The notes under the pieces: generated by a model
What the model was told of the DNA's origin: nothing
The model's input: the letters and a program-made list of their open reading frames with translations, nothing else
Database searches by the model: none
In this document: positions 8,010 to 18,115 of the stretch, piece after piece
How positions within the stretch are numbered: the first letter of the stretch is position 1
Layout of the letters: every line of letters starts with the position of its first letter
NCBI RefSeq assembly: GCF_040412085.2
Contig: NZ_CP115921.1
Location: 1,364,001-1,428,000 of the forward strand
Direction: 5' to 3'
Origin: Vibrio sp. CB1-14
GTDB lineage: Bacteria > Pseudomonadota > Gammaproteobacteria > Enterobacterales > Vibrionaceae
Length of the DNA: 64,000 nucleotides
Made by a program: the position numbers and the translations under genes

Positions 8010-9845
8010 ATGCATAAGAATACATTGTTGACTGCGGCAGTATTGGCTGCACTCTCTTTTGGCAGCAGCGCTAATGAACTCCCGTCCGGATTGACCTGGA
8101 TTGATAATATGAATGAGCCGCTATTTGCTTCTGATGAAGCAAAGTTCGGTGGGACTTTGCGCACTCATATGTCGAGTTTTCCGCAAACGCTAAGAAGTGT
8201 GGGCTCCGATTCTAACTCGGGTTTACGGCACTACTTTATGGACGGTACTCCAAAACTTGCGGCGAGACACCCAAATACAGGTAATTGGATACCTCAATTA
8301 GCGGAAGCATGGGCCTATGGTGATGACAACCAAACGGTCTACTTCAAGCTCAACCCCGAAGCAAAATGGTCTGACGGTGAGAAGGTGGATGCCGACGACT
8401 ACCTGTTCATGCTTACTTACAACCGTTCAAAAGACATTGTAGCGCCGTGGTATAACGACTTTTTCACTAACAAAATTGAAGACGTCAGCAAAATTGATGA
8501 CTACACCATTGCCATCAAGTCAGCGACGAAAATGAGCCAAGAAGAGTTGATGATACAAATCAACTTGCCAAGCAATGGGCTTCAGCCAAGACCGGAGCAC
8601 TTCTTTGCCAATCCTAAGAAGGATGAAAATGGTGATGGCATCGAAGACAATTTCGTGCGTAAATTTAATTTCAAGGCAGAGCCAACGACTTGGGCTTATT
8701 ACATGTCCAATGTGAAAAAAGGCAAGAGCGTGACCTTTAAACACGTCGGTCAAGACTGGTGGGGTTACAGCAATCGCTATTACAAGAATCGTTACAATGT
8801 TGAGAAAGTGCGTTTAACGGTAATTCGTGACTCCGATATCGCACGAAAACACTTTGAGAAAGGTGATCTTGATGTGTTTGGTTTAGTGCTTCCAAGCCTT
8901 TGGCATGAGAAAGCGGATAGCAAACCCTACCAACAAGGCTATATCCAAAAATTTTGGGGTTACAATCAAACCGCTCAAGGTGCAGGTGGTCTTTGGATGA
9001 ACACTTCAATGCCGCTGTTAGAGAGTCGTGATGTAAGAGCGGGTATCGTCTACGCCTCTGATTATGACGGCATGCTAAAAAAAGTGCTTCGTGGTGACTA
9101 TCTTCGTATGCCTCACAGCATGGGGGCTGGTCATGGTGGCTACGACCGACCGAATAATCAAGCGCCAGCTTTCGATCCTAAAAAGGCAATTCGTTATTTT
9201 GAAGCTGCGGGCTTTAACAAGGTCGGTGCGGATGGAATTCGTGTCAATGACAAAGGTCAGCGCTTGAGTTTCGATATTACTTACGGCTACCCACCACATA
9301 CTCCAAGAGTTGCATATCTCAAAGAGCAAGCGAAACAAGCGGGGTTGGAGTTTAATCTCAACCTAGTTGATGGATCGTCAGCCTTTAAGTTCATTTTAGA
9401 GAAAAAACACCAGCTTGCTTTCTTACATATGGGCGGTGGCGAAATCCCGGCGTATTGGGAGTATTTACATTCAGACAATGCTAAGCCGCAAACCAATAAT
9501 CATACCTTCTATCAAAACCCAGACATGGACAATCTGATCGACCAGTATGTGGTTGAGTTTGATGTCGCGAAAAAGCAGCAACTGTCTCATCAGATCCAAC
9601 AAAAAGTGTCAGATGAGTACTTAATTGTTCCTGGTTATATGGTGCCATACACTCGTGAAGCGCATTGGCGTTGGCTACGGGTACCAGAAAAAGGCATGAC
9701 TAAGCTGACTGAAACCATGTTCTCGGTAACGGATGTGGCAAATTTTTGGATTGATAGCGATGTAAAAACACAGACCAAGTCAGCCCTGAAAAAAGGCGAA
9801 AGCTTTGAGCCTGTCACCATTATCGACGATACCTATAAACTGTGA
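8010..9845 (+). CDS. Periplasmic peptide-binding protein, SBP family 5 (YejA-like)
   Basis: This 611-aa family-5 solute-binding protein delivers its ligand to the Yej-type permeases. A signal peptide (residues 1-21, ending SSA) is followed by KFGGTLRTHMSSFPQTLR, typical of the YejA/microcin C branch, then by the family signature LAEAWAYGDDNQTVYFKLNP. Later motifs include VLRGDYLRMPHSMGAG and a C-terminal lobe with the substrate-cleft region WRWLRVPE. The length agrees with YejA (~600 aa) rather than DppA or OppA (~540 aa). AAGGA precedes the ATG by six bases. The next gene starts immediately after its stop. The ligand is unknown: YejA homologues bind microcin C-like and other short peptides. 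Confidence 0.85.
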   Translation: MHKNTLLTAAVLAALSFGSSANELPSGLTWIDNMNEPLFASDEAKFGGTLRTHMSSFPQTLRSVGSDSNSGLRHYFMDGTPKLAARHPNTGNWIPQLAEAWAYGDDNQTVYFKLNPEAKWSDGEKVDADDYLFMLTYNRSKDIVAPWYNDFFTNKIEDVSKIDDYTIAIKSATKMSQEELMIQINLPSNGLQPRPEHFFANPKKDENGDGIEDNFVRKFNFKAEPTTWAYYMSNVKKGKSVTFKHVGQDWWGYSNRYYKNRYNVEKVRLTVIRDSDIARKHFEKGDLDVFGLVLPSLWHEKADSKPYQQGYIQKFWGYNQTAQGAGGLWMNTSMPLLESRDVRAGIVYASDYDGMLKKVLRGDYLRMPHSMGAGHGGYDRPNNQAPAFDPKKAIRYFEAAGFNKVGADGIRVNDKGQRLSFDITYGYPPHTPRVAYLKEQAKQAGLEFNLNLVDGSSAFKFILEKKHQLAFLHMGGGEIPAYWEYLHSDNAKPQTNNHTFYQNPDMDNLIDQYVVEFDVAKKQQLSHQIQQKVSDEYLIVPGYMVPYTREAHWRWLRVPEKGMTKLTETMFSVTDVANFWIDSDVKTQTKSALKKGESFEPVTIIDDTYKL

Positions 9846-9871
9846 AGAGTAGCGAGCAGGGAGAGGTAATA

Positions 9872-10726
9872 ATGCAAGATGATGTGATATTAAGTGTAAG
9901 AGACCTCGCGGTACGTTTTTATAACGATGAGGGTAATCGTGAGGTACTGCACGGCGTGAGTTTCGATGTAAAAGCGGGGCGCACTTTGGGTATTGTGGGT
10001 GAATCTGGAAGTGGAAAGAGTGTTACTGCCATGTCTATTATGGGACTTTTGCCAAAACCATACGGAGAGGTCACAGCAGGACAGATTCTATATCGTGATA
10101 CTGATTTACTTCAGTTAATACCTGAGCAAATGTACGCGATGCGGGGTGACCGAATATCGATTATCTTCCAAGACCCTATGACAGCGCTAAATCCAGTGCA
10201 GAGCGTTGGCAAACAGCTCAATGAGGTGTTAGAGCTGCATCGTCCGGAGCTGAACAAAGTCGAGCGTCGTGCTACGTCATTGGAGATGCTCACTAAGGTT
10301 CGGATACCACTTCCGGAAAAGCGTCTTGATGAGTATCCTCACAACCTGTCTGGGGGAATGCGTCAACGCGTTATGATAGCAATGGCGCTCGCTTGTAAGC
10401 CTGACATCTTGATATGCGATGAACCTACCACGGCGCTCGATGTCACTGTGCAGGCGTCTATTTTGGAACTTATGCAGGAGCTACAGCGAGAGACTGGTAT
10501 GTCGATGATTTTTATCACACATGATCTAGGCGTCGTAGCTGAGATCTGCGATGACGTAGCAGTGATGTTCGCGGGGCGAATTGTCGAACAAGCCGATGTC
10601 TTTGAGCTCTTTGATCATCCTAAGCATCCATACACCGAACGTTTACTGGGTCTGATACCGAGCTTAGAGAATCCACCAAAACACAAAATTGATATTAAAC
10701 CGATTACCGAAGACATGTTCCATTAA
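9872..10726 (+). CDS. Peptide ABC transporter ATPase, DppD/OppD type
   Basis: This ATPase (284 aa from the chosen start) has Walker A GESGSGKS at residues 43-50, Q-loop Q100, signature LSGGM at 159-163, Walker B ILICDEP at 179-185, H-loop H217, and the C-terminal oligopeptide-type extension with [16 protein letters not shown] at 9842 overlapping the binding-protein stop could start the frame ten codons earlier, but GAGAGG five bases before the ATG at 9872 makes the latter the better start. In E. coli the two Yej ATPase halves are fused in YejF; here they are separate genes. Confidence 0.88.
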   Translation: MQDDVILSVRDLAVRFYNDEGNREVLHGVSFDVKAGRTLGIVGESGSGKSVTAMSIMGLLPKPYGEVTAGQILYRDTDLLQLIPEQMYAMRGDRISIIFQDPMTALNPVQSVGKQLNEVLELHRPELNKVERRATSLEMLTKVRIPLPEKRLDEYPHNLSGGMRQRVMIAMALACKPDILICDEPTTALDVTVQASILELMQELQRETGMSMIFITHDLGVVAEICDDVAVMFAGRIVEQADVFELFDHPKHPYTERLLGLIPSLENPPKHKIDIKPITEDMFH

Positions 10727-10763
10727 GGTAATCCTTTGAGTTACAGACTCTTAAGGTATTTAG

Positions 10764-11573
10764 ATGAGTGAATTACTGAAGATAACGGACTTGAAGCAGT
10801 ATTTTCGATCTGGCAGTGGCATTTTCCGTCGCGGCTACGTGATGAAAGCGGTGGATGGCGTTTCATTATCGATAAAGTGCGGAGAAACGCTGGGACTTGT
10901 CGGGGAGTCAGGATGTGGCAAAAGCACATTGGGCAGAACGATTTTAAAGCTGCTTGAGCCGGGTGATGGAAAAATATTCTTTGAAGGCAACGACATTACT
11001 AAGCTGTCGCCAAAGGCTATGCGTCCGCTTCGCAAAAAAATGCAAATTGTGTTTCAAGATCCAATGGAGTCATTGAACCCAAGGCACACTGTTGGGATGA
11101 TTTTGGAAGAGCCGTTTATCATCCATAAATTAGGAAATCCGATCGAGAGGCAGAAATGGGTAAGAGAACTACTTGAGAAAGTAGGCCTGCCAGAAGACGC
11201 CATTGATCGATATCCCCATGAGTTTTCTGGTGGGCAGCGTCAAAGGATTGGAATAGCGCGAGCTATAGCGGTTAAACCTAAGCTGCTTATCTGCGATGAA
11301 TCCGTATCGGCTCTCGATGTATCGGTGCAGGCGCAAATTCTCAACTTGCTGCTCGATTTACAGCGTGAACTCAATTTGGCCATTATTTTCATTTCCCATG
11401 ATCTGTCGGTGGTGAGACACGTTTCGGATAATGTTGCGGTGATGAAAGCGGGCAGGGTCGTGGAATATGGCACTAGTGATGAGGTGTATCGCACACCAAA
11501 GCATGACTATACGAAGACTTTATTATCCGCTATACCTATTACTCACCCAAAATATCGAAAATCAAGAAGCTAG
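10764..11573 (+). CDS. Peptide ABC transporter ATPase, DppF/OppF type
   Basis: This 269-aa second ATPase of the importer has Walker A GESGCGKS (residues 47-54), QDPMESLNPR, signature FSGGQRQR (154-161), Walker B LLICDES with Ser instead of the usual Pro (174-180), and H-loop ISHDLSVV. The C-terminal domain is short compared with the partner, ending after the TLLSAIP motif. It begins 37 bp after the preceding ATPase gene and closes the operon. The strand shifts after it, with a shared hairpin terminator. The two-ATPase arrangement is that of Opp/Dpp, while the permeases and binding protein are Yej-like. Confidence 0.88.
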   Translation: MSELLKITDLKQYFRSGSGIFRRGYVMKAVDGVSLSIKCGETLGLVGESGCGKSTLGRTILKLLEPGDGKIFFEGNDITKLSPKAMRPLRKKMQIVFQDPMESLNPRHTVGMILEEPFIIHKLGNPIERQKWVRELLEKVGLPEDAIDRYPHEFSGGQRQRIGIARAIAVKPKLLICDESVSALDVSVQAQILNLLLDLQRELNLAIIFISHDLSVVRHVSDNVAVMKAGRVVEYGTSDEVYRTPKHDYTKTLLSAIPITHPKYRKSRS

Positions 11574-11593
11574 ATAAACTTCATTAATTACAC

Positions 11594-11624
11594 AAAAAAG
11601 CTCGGGCAAAAATGACCGAGCTTT
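11594..11624. terminator. Hairpin terminator between convergent ABC importer and yqhD-like genes
   Basis: AAAGCTCGG (11597-11605) pairs with CCGAGCTTT (11616-11624) around a 10-nt loop. The A-tract on the left gives a run of T on the minus strand, so termination is best for the minus-strand reductase gene. On the plus strand the T-run is only the stem's own TTT. Confidence 0.75.
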
Positions 11625-11642
11625 ATGTATAAAAAGGGCTAT

Positions 11643-12785
11643 TTACAACGCGTTTTCTAAGATCTGACGTGATACATCTATGGTGATGGCTTGATTTTCA
11701 CCAAGCTTGAGATAGCCGTTGTCTTCGAGTTTCTTAATCACCGCTTCTACAGCCTCAGATTTGTCGCCTTCAACTTCTGAAAGGCGCGTATCTACCTTCA
11801 ATTTGGCATAGAAAGCCTCGATTGCATTGATGGTGCGTTCGGCTAAATCGTCACTCGACGAGAGACCGAATACGTTTCGACCCATCTGCTCGATTTTTCC
11901 TTGCTTAAACTCCATTTGGCTGCGAAGTAGTGACGGCTGAACAATGGCTAGCGAACGTGCGTGATCCACGTGCCAAAGGGCAGTAAGCTGGTGGCCTATC
12001 ATATGCGTCGCCCAATCTTGTGGCATACCAGTACCAATTAGGCCGTTTAGAGCTTGGTTCGCTGTCCACATTAGATTCGCTCGCCATGCATCATCACGTT
12101 GCTCAAACGAGTCTCCGAGCACTATTAGATTGCGAAGCAGCACTTCAGCATAACCTTCTTGAACCATGTGACCTGTTGGCGAGGTGATGTATTGCTCGCA
12201 GACGTGTACCCAAGCGTCAACTAAGCCATTGATCAGTTGGCGTTCAGGTAGAGTTTTCATAGCATCTGGGTCTAGAACAGCGAATGCGGGTCTGACAGTA
12301 GGCGATAGGAAACCGAGCTTTTCTTGGGTCGCTTTCTTAGTCACAACGGCGCCCATGTTTGACTCAGAGCCGGTAGCTGGCAGTGTGAGTACGACACCTA
12401 GCGGAATCGCAGTTTCTGGTTTGTAGACTCCGGTGATCAGATCCCAACTATCGCCATCGTGCAAAGACGCGGCGGCCACGTATTTGGTGCCATCTATGAC
12501 GCTACCGCCACCCACAGCAAGCAAATACGTGACGTTTTCTGCTTTCACTATGTCGATGGCTTTATCAAGAGTTTCTTTTGTTGGATTAGCCTCAACGCCT
12601 GAGAACTCGAGCCACTCATGATCGCCCAGTGCTGCGGTTACTTGGTCATAAACGCCGTTCTTTTTGATAGAGCCGCCGCCGTAGATAACGAGGACTTTTG
12701 AATCTTTTGGGATGCTATTGGTGATCTGTACAATCTGACCTTGGCCAAAGTGAATCACAGTAGGGTTTACGTAGCTGAATTTCAT
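11643..12785 (-). CDS. Iron-containing alcohol dehydrogenase, YqhD-like aldehyde reductase
   Basis: A 380-aa cytosolic NAD(P)H-dependent reductase of the Fe-ADH family. YqhD-type enzymes reduce toxic short-chain aldehydes formed during lipid peroxidation and other oxidative stress. The N-terminus MKFSYVNPTVIHFGQGQI, the nucleotide-binding GGGS motifs (36-39 and 92-95), the SESNMGAVVT stretch and the metal ligands D190, H194, H261 and H275 (in GLVDAWVH, DWATHMIGH and WHVDHARS) are all in place. Single gene: it converges on the ABC operon and has its own upstream region of about 175 bp. The coenzyme cannot be fixed by eye, though the GGGS near residue 37 is typical of NADPH-using YqhD. Confidence 0.88.
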   Translation of the reverse strand: MKFSYVNPTVIHFGQGQIVQITNSIPKDSKVLVIYGGGSIKKNGVYDQVTAALGDHEWLEFSGVEANPTKETLDKAIDIVKAENVTYLLAVGGGSVIDGTKYVAAASLHDGDSWDLITGVYKPETAIPLGVVLTLPATGSESNMGAVVTKKATQEKLGFLSPTVRPAFAVLDPDAMKTLPERQLINGLVDAWVHVCEQYITSPTGHMVQEGYAEVLLRNLIVLGDSFEQRDDAWRANLMWTANQALNGLIGTGMPQDWATHMIGHQLTALWHVDHARSLAIVQPSLLRSQMEFKQGKIEQMGRNVFGLSSSDDLAERTINAIEAFYAKLKVDTRLSEVEGDKSEAVEAVIKKLEDNGYLKLGENQAITIDVSRQILENAL

Positions 12786-12899
12786 GACTTTGCCTTTTGA
12801 CTAGTATAGGTAGCTTTGGATGTATTGCCTTGTATGTATAACCTGGAGAATTGATTCCCGGTTAATTTAATGCTGTTACTTATACTTGGGGCAAATAGA

Positions 12900-12922
12900 T
12901 CAGGCTTCAAGGGGAAGCCTGA
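12900..12922 (-). terminator. Hairpin downstream of the glycine-zipper lipoprotein gene
   Basis: TCAGGCTTC (12900-12908) and GAAGCCTGA (12914-12922) form a perfect 9-bp stem with a 5-nt loop about 40 bp after the lipoprotein stop. The T-run on the minus strand is poor (TCTATTT), so it may be a weak terminator. Confidence 0.45.
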
Positions 12923-12961
12923 GTCAGATTGGTTTATTTCGAAGAGTGTGATGGTGTCAAA

Positions 12962-13576
12962 TTAGCTACAATTTGGCGCGCTACCTGCGATTTGACGCTC
13001 TTGTTGAAGCTCTTTGTGTAAAGCTTCCAACTGGACTTTTGCTTGGTTTACATCGTTCATACTAGAGCTGAGTTTGACGTATTTGCTCACCGCTCTATCA
13101 ACACCTTCTGTGTTGTCACGGTCGTAATCAATCAAGCCTTGCATGGCGACGCCTGCTTCTTTGTAGGATTGCTGTGACGCTTCCTCAGCTCTTAGTGCAG
13201 CACGGTAAGCATCATCATGCTGACAAGCTATCAATGCTGTTACGGAGCTTTCTACATCGGGACCGAATTCAAGCATTGGTTTTGCCGGTGGAGGTGGGGC
13301 GCTTTCCGACGCTTGCTTGGCTTCTGCCTGTTGGTCTTTGGCATACCCATCCACAGCACCTGCAGTCCCCCCAGCCAGAGCGCCAGCTGTTACGTTGCGG
13401 CTCAAACGATATGTATCGACTTCACCATCAACAATGAGGTCAGTTAATGCGCCAAGCATTCCTGCAGACACTGCGCCTACAGCTGCGCCTTCTGCGGCTC
13501 CTTGGGTTGTGTTGGCACCGCACCCCACTAGCAAACTAGCTGCGATAGCACTCGCTAAAAGCGATTTTAACTTCAT
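12962..13576 (-). CDS. Glycine-zipper lipoprotein (hypothetical)
   Basis: A 204-aa predicted lipoprotein: MKLKSLLASAIAASLLVGC is a lipoprotein signal ending in a lipobox, so the mature protein starts at Cys19. Residues about 25-80 hold small-residue repeats (GAAEGAAVGAVSAGMLGAL, AGALAGGTAGAVDGYA) of the glycine-zipper type, common in envelope proteins that insert in or span membranes. After a Pro-rich linker (APPPPAKP) comes a helical, charged domain with one Cys near the middle and one at the C-terminus. A second ATG three codons upstream (13585) lacks proper ribosome-site spacing. AGGA lies eight bases before the chosen ATG. The function is unknown. It stands alone between the reductase and chitinase genes. 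Confidence 0.75.
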   Translation of the reverse strand: MKLKSLLASAIAASLLVGCGANTTQGAAEGAAVGAVSAGMLGALTDLIVDGEVDTYRLSRNVTAGALAGGTAGAVDGYAKDQQAEAKQASESAPPPPAKPMLEFGPDVESSVTALIACQHDDAYRAALRAEEASQQSYKEAGVAMQGLIDYDRDNTEGVDRAVSKYVKLSSSMNDVNQAKVQLEALHKELQQERQIAGSAPNCS

Positions 13577-13985
13577 GGTTTCCATCCTATGTAACTGACT
13601 GTAATAAAAGCATTATAGGACGATTTTGTTGAAAATAGATCGACAAAATCTGAATTGCTTTTTGACCGACTAAAAAACAGTATTTTTGTCTAGAGCGAAA
13701 CGCTGTAGATGAAAGGTTATGTAACATTCTTCACCATCGAAAAATTGGGTTGTTGCTGCAAATTAAGTTCTAGTCATTTACATCTAAGTAGCAAATTATT
13801 GCGAGGCATTTCTTAATAAAACCTATTAAAAATCTCAATAAGCGCAAATTTCACCCACTTAATTTTCTTGGTAACTAAAGTGTTTGTGATTTATCAATCG
13901 GTCGCTAGCTATATATTCTTCAGGTGAATGGGCTTGTTGGGTATGGATGTCTAGTGTTAAACACTGCTTAATGGAAAATAAACCA
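13577..13985. other. Divergent intergenic region upstream of chitinase
   Basis: No gene seen in about 409 bp. A possible chitinase promoter is TTTATC at 13890-13895 with TATATT at 13912-13917 (16-bp spacer). Just before it, TGTGA at 13885-13889 could be half of a CRP site. These are by-eye matches without conservation support. Confidence 0.3.
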
Positions 13986-16415
13986 ATGGAAAATTCTATT
14001 CAGAAGGAGCTGGTGAATACTGGCAGTAAACTGAGTTTACTGGCTGTTATTTGCGCTGCTACGATCTACTCACCAATTTCAGCTGCAACTACTACGCAGC
14101 CTGACTGTCGACCTGATGGTCTCTATCAAACCCCAGGTGTTCAAGTTCCCTACTGCACGATTTACGATGCAGAAGGGCGCGAGATCATGGGAGCCGATCA
14201 CCCAAGACGAGTGATTGGCTATTTCACCAGTTGGCGTTCTGGTGATGACCCGCAGGCTGCCTATCTTGTTAGTGACATACCTTGGGAGCAGCTCACTCAT
14301 ATCAACTATGCATTTGTCAGTATAGGCTCTGATGGCCAGGTTAATGTTGGTGACGTTAACGATCCGACCAACGTAGCAGTTAATAAAGAATGGTCTGGGG
14401 TAGAAATCGATCCCGCTCTTGGCTTTAAAGGACACTTTGGTGCACTGGCGACAGCTAAAAAGAAACACGGTGTAAAAACGCTTATTTCAATTGGTGGCTG
14501 GGCTGAGACCGGTGGTCACTTTGCTCCAGATGGTACACGAATCGCCGATGGCGGTTTTTATACGATGACGACCAACGCCGATGGATCTGTAAACACCCAA
14601 GGTATCGAGACGTTTGCCAGCTCTGCTGTTGAAATGATGCGAAACTATCAATTTGATGGTTTAGACATTGATTACGAATACCCAACTTCAATGTCAGGAG
14701 CGGGTAACCCAGATGATAAAGCCTTTGCCGAGTCCAGGCGCCCGCATTTGTGGAAGTCTTACGAAGTCCTAATGAAGGTGCTGCGTGAGAAGCTTGATGC
14801 GGCGAGTGCGCAAGATGGCGTTCATTACATGCTGACGATCGCAGCACCTTCGTCGGGCTACTTGTTACGTGGTATGGAAACCATGTCCGTTAATCAGTAC
14901 CTCGATTACGTTAATATCATGACCTACGATTTGCACGGTGCCTGGAACGACCACGTGGGTCACAACGCAGCGCTCTATGATACGGGCAAAGATTCTGAAC
15001 TTGCGATGTGGAATGTTTATGGCACTGCCGCTTATGGTGGGATTGGTTATCTGAATACGGATTGGGCGTATCATTACTTCCGCGGCTCGATGCCAGCAGG
15101 TCGAATCAATATTGGTGTTCCTTATTACACTCGTGGATGGCAGAACGTTACCGGTGGTACCAATGGCTTATGGGGTAGGGCACCGTTACCAAGTCAATCA
15201 GAATGTCCAGCGGGCACGGGTGAAGGTGAGAAGAACAACTGTGGCTATGGTGCGCTGGGTATCGATAACATGTGGCATGACAAAGATGCCAATGGCAATG
15301 AGATGGGCGCAGGCTCTAACCCAATGTGGCATGCCAAAAACCTTGAAAAGGGTATTTGGGGCTCTTACGCCGAGGCGTATGGCCTAGATCCAGTGAATGA
15401 TCCTACCGATAAGTTTGTTGGTACCTATACGCGTAACTACGACAGTGTTGCAGTGGCTCCTTGGTTATGGAATGCAGAGAAAAATGTCTTCCTTTCCACT
15501 GAAGATGTCGATTCTATCAATACCAAAGCGCAGTACGTCATCGACAAGGAGATTGGTGGCATTATGTTTTGGGAGTTAGCGGGTGACTATAACTGCTACG
15601 TCCTTGATGCTAATGGTAACCGTGGTGCAGTTGATTTAACGGAGAGTGCGTGTGCGACGGGTAATGGTGAGTACCATATGGGTAACAGCATGACCAAGGC
15701 CATGTACGACAAGTTCTTGAGTGCTACGCCTTATGGCAACAAAGTTGCTACAGGAGGGGTGCCTGAAAAAGCGGTGGATATCACGGTTTCCATCAGTGGT
15801 TTCAAAGTCGGTGACCAAAACTATCCAATTAATCCGAAAGTGACCTTTACCAACAACACGGGCAGCGATCTTCCTGGTGGTACTGAGTTCCAGTTTGATA
15901 TTCCTGTTTCTGCGCCAGATAATGCGAAAGACCAATCGGGTGGTGGTTTGAAGGTGATTGCTTCGGGCCACACGAGAGCGAACAATATTGGTGGTCTTGA
16001 TGGACCAATGCATCGAGTAGCGTTCAGTTTACCAAGTTGGAAGAACTTAGCGGCTGGTGCCACTTACGAGCTGGATATGGTGTATTACTTGCCAATTTCT
16101 GGGCCTGCTAATTACACCGTGAATGTAAATGGCTTAGATTACGCGTTCGCATTTGAGCAGCCTAATCTTCCGCTTGCAGACCTAAATGCAGGTGGCGGTA
16201 ACGGTGGTGGTACAGGCGGTGGGGGTAGTGATACTTGTAGTCTTACAGGCGTAAACGAGTACCCGAATTTCCCTAACCTTGATTGGGAAGGCAAGCCAAG
16301 TCACGCCAGCGGTGGTGATAAGATGAGCTATCAAGGTGTCGTATATAAAGCGAAGTGGTGGACGAATTCGGTACCGGGAAGTGATGGAAGCTGGGAAAAA
16401 GTGTGTGTTATCTAA
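13986..16415 (+). CDS. Secreted GH18 chitinase with ChiC-type domain and CBM5/12
   Basis: An extracellular endochitinase (809 aa from the chosen start) hydrolysing beta-1,4-GlcNAc polymers. Layout: signal peptide (~34 residues, ending ISAA); short N-terminal segment with paired Cys; GH18 barrel from about residue 75 to 550 containing the catalytic DGLDIDYE (general acid E231) and the substrate-site MTYDLHGAW; a ChiC-like all-beta domain (about 590-725); a Gly-rich linker; and a C-terminal chitin-binding CBM5/12 with [11 protein letters not shown] and AKWWT. Three in-frame ATGs exist (13947, 13971, 13986). The last gives the best signal peptide and has GGAAAA nearby, but the start is uncertain. 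A strong terminator follows. It should feed chitin oligosaccharides to the cell; TfoX-type competence, linked to chitin in Vibrio, is represented 6 kb away. Confidence 0.92.
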   Translation: MENSIQKELVNTGSKLSLLAVICAATIYSPISAATTTQPDCRPDGLYQTPGVQVPYCTIYDAEGREIMGADHPRRVIGYFTSWRSGDDPQAAYLVSDIPWEQLTHINYAFVSIGSDGQVNVGDVNDPTNVAVNKEWSGVEIDPALGFKGHFGALATAKKKHGVKTLISIGGWAETGGHFAPDGTRIADGGFYTMTTNADGSVNTQGIETFASSAVEMMRNYQFDGLDIDYEYPTSMSGAGNPDDKAFAESRRPHLWKSYEVLMKVLREKLDAASAQDGVHYMLTIAAPSSGYLLRGMETMSVNQYLDYVNIMTYDLHGAWNDHVGHNAALYDTGKDSELAMWNVYGTAAYGGIGYLNTDWAYHYFRGSMPAGRINIGVPYYTRGWQNVTGGTNGLWGRAPLPSQSECPAGTGEGEKNNCGYGALGIDNMWHDKDANGNEMGAGSNPMWHAKNLEKGIWGSYAEAYGLDPVNDPTDKFVGTYTRNYDSVAVAPWLWNAEKNVFLSTEDVDSINTKAQYVIDKEIGGIMFWELAGDYNCYVLDANGNRGAVDLTESACATGNGEYHMGNSMTKAMYDKFLSATPYGNKVATGGVPEKAVDITVSISGFKVGDQNYPINPKVTFTNNTGSDLPGGTEFQFDIPVSAPDNAKDQSGGGLKVIASGHTRANNIGGLDGPMHRVAFSLPSWKNLAAGATYELDMVYYLPISGPANYTVNVNGLDYAFAFEQPNLPLADLNAGGGNGGGTGGGGSDTCSLTGVNEYPNFPNLDWEGKPSHASGGDKMSYQGVVYKAKWWTNSVPGSDGSWEKVCVI

Positions 16416-16443
16416 TACACGAGAGTAACGAACACCCATGAAC

Positions 16444-16475
16444 AAAAGCCGCTCGGGGGAGAGCGGCTTTTCTGT
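16444..16475. terminator. Strong bidirectional terminator between chitinase and glgC
   Basis: AAAAGCCGCTC (16444-16454) pairs perfectly with GAGCGGCTTTT (16461-16471) around GGGGGA. T-rich sequence follows on plus and an A-tract precedes, so it can serve both convergent genes. Confidence 0.9.
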
Positions 16476-16517
16476 ATTTTTTAATTGGGTATTATTCAAG
16501 GAGAAACAATAGCTTAA

Positions 16518-17735
16518 CTATTCAAAAACATAGCCTTCAGGGATCACTACAATGCCTTTCTCTGAAATATGAAAGCGTCGAGCGTCTTCTTTCGGGTTCA
16601 CGCCGATCACTGTGCCATCAGGAATATTGACGTGCTTATCGACGATACAGTTGACCAACTGACAGCCTTCCCCCACCGTCACTTCACCAAACAAGATGCT
16701 ATCGGCAATGGTTGCGCCATCATTGATACGTACATTGGATGACAAAATGGAATGGTGTACAGAGCCTCCGGAGTTCACCACGCCATTGGCGATAATAGAG
16801 TTAATAAAAATACCTTCGTTACCCGTCGCCGAAGGTACAGTGCGCGCTGGTGGAAGCTGAGGCTCGTAGGTGCGAATTCCCCAGTTTTCTTGATATAAGT
16901 TCATGGGAGGAACGGGCTCTAGCAAATCCATATTTGCTTCATAAAAAGAATCAATGGTGCCGACATCACGCCAGTAACAATCACGCGCTACACGACCCTT
17001 GTCATCACCAAAGTTGTATGCGTAGACTCCTTGCGAGTCGATAAGTTTAGGTATGATGTCCTTACCAAAGTCGTGACTTGAACTGTCGAGCTCCGCATCT
17101 TGCTCCAGTGCTTGTTGCAGCGCTTCCATTTCAAACACATAAATCCCCATAGAAACCAAAGAACGATTTGGATCGTCTGGCATTGAGGCAGGATCGCTCG
17201 GTTTTTCGTAAAAGTCGGTGACTTGCTTTTGCTCGTTGGTGGCCATAACACCAAAGGCCGTTGCTTCTTCTCGAGGGACGTCCATGCAGGCCACAGTGAG
17301 TTTAGCACCACTTTGTTTGTGTTCCTGGACCATGGCTTCGTAGTCCATGCGATAGATGTGGTCGCCGGACAAAACCACCACATGCTTGGCTTCACTTCGC
17401 GACAGCAGCCACATATTGTGATAAATCGCGTCCGCAGTTCCTTCGTACCAAGCTCCTCCCTTTCTCATCTGTGGGGGGACCACAGTAATGTATTCTTTGA
17501 GTTCTGGGTTGAAGATGGACCAACCATCACGGATATGTTTATGTAAAGAATGGGATTTGTACTGGGTCAGAACCAATATTTGACGAAGGCCTGAATGCAA
17601 ACAGTTGGTTAGCGTGAAGTCGATGATCCGATATTTTCCGCCAAAAGGAACTGCTGGCTTGGCTCTGTCATCGGTTAGGGGGCTTAACCGTGAGCCCATG
17701 CCGCCCGCGAGGACGATGGTAAGAACGTCTTGCAT
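16518..17735 (-). CDS. glgC: Glucose-1-phosphate adenylyltransferase (ADP-glucose pyrophosphorylase)
   Basis: A 405-aa cytosolic enzyme making ADP-glucose from ATP and glucose-1-phosphate, the committed step of glycogen synthesis. The N-terminal nucleotide-binding motif GGMGSRLSPLTDDRAKP, the region GGKYRIIDFTLTNC, the substrate loops FYEKPSDP and GIYVFE, and the C-terminal left-handed beta-helix repeats (NVRINDGATIADSILFGEV) are all present. A GGGAGAA ribosome site precedes the ATG. No glgA or glgB is adjacent, so this is a stand-alone glgC as in vibrios that carry two copies. Allosteric behaviour cannot be judged from sequence by eye. Confidence 0.95.
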   Translation of the reverse strand: MQDVLTIVLAGGMGSRLSPLTDDRAKPAVPFGGKYRIIDFTLTNCLHSGLRQILVLTQYKSHSLHKHIRDGWSIFNPELKEYITVVPPQMRKGGAWYEGTADAIYHNMWLLSRSEAKHVVVLSGDHIYRMDYEAMVQEHKQSGAKLTVACMDVPREEATAFGVMATNEQKQVTDFYEKPSDPASMPDDPNRSLVSMGIYVFEMEALQQALEQDAELDSSSHDFGKDIIPKLIDSQGVYAYNFGDDKGRVARDCYWRDVGTIDSFYEANMDLLEPVPPMNLYQENWGIRTYEPQLPPARTVPSATGNEGIFINSIIANGVVNSGGSVHHSILSSNVRINDGATIADSILFGEVTVGEGCQLVNCIVDKHVNIPDGTVIGVNPKEDARRFHISEKGIVVIPEGYVFE

Positions 17736-18115
17736 CTTATTTCTCCCTGAAATTGTGCAATTAGAGTAGGTCTAGTCTTTTACCTTTCAAGAAACACGCC
17801 AGAGGCTAACGTGTTGAATATCAATGAAGAGCTTAGTTGTTGACGGTGTGATTGCACCAATTTAGGGATGAAGTATGACAGGATGCACGTTTGTTGTGCT
17901 TGAGATTTATTGATGTTTCAACTTGGTGCAAAATAAGGCAGATATTGGGGTTATTGCGTTGTGAGCAGCTATTTGTCACCAAACAAGATTAAAGCTGTAC
18001 AGCGCTTGTCTTGAAAGCCAATTGTGTTCTTGTTTTACATTGTAAATTGAAGCGGCGAATCGACACTAAAATTTGCGAGTTAGTGCCGATTCTCTAGATG
18101 AGTGATGTGCAATGA
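17736..18115. other. 380-bp intergenic region between idi and glgC
   Basis: It contains the glgC promoter region on minus and the 3' flank of idi. A 9-bp inverted pair, TTGCACCAA at 17852-17860 and TTGGTGCAA at 17923-17931 (71 bp between starts), could be regulatory or chance. No reading frame of note. Confidence 0.35.
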
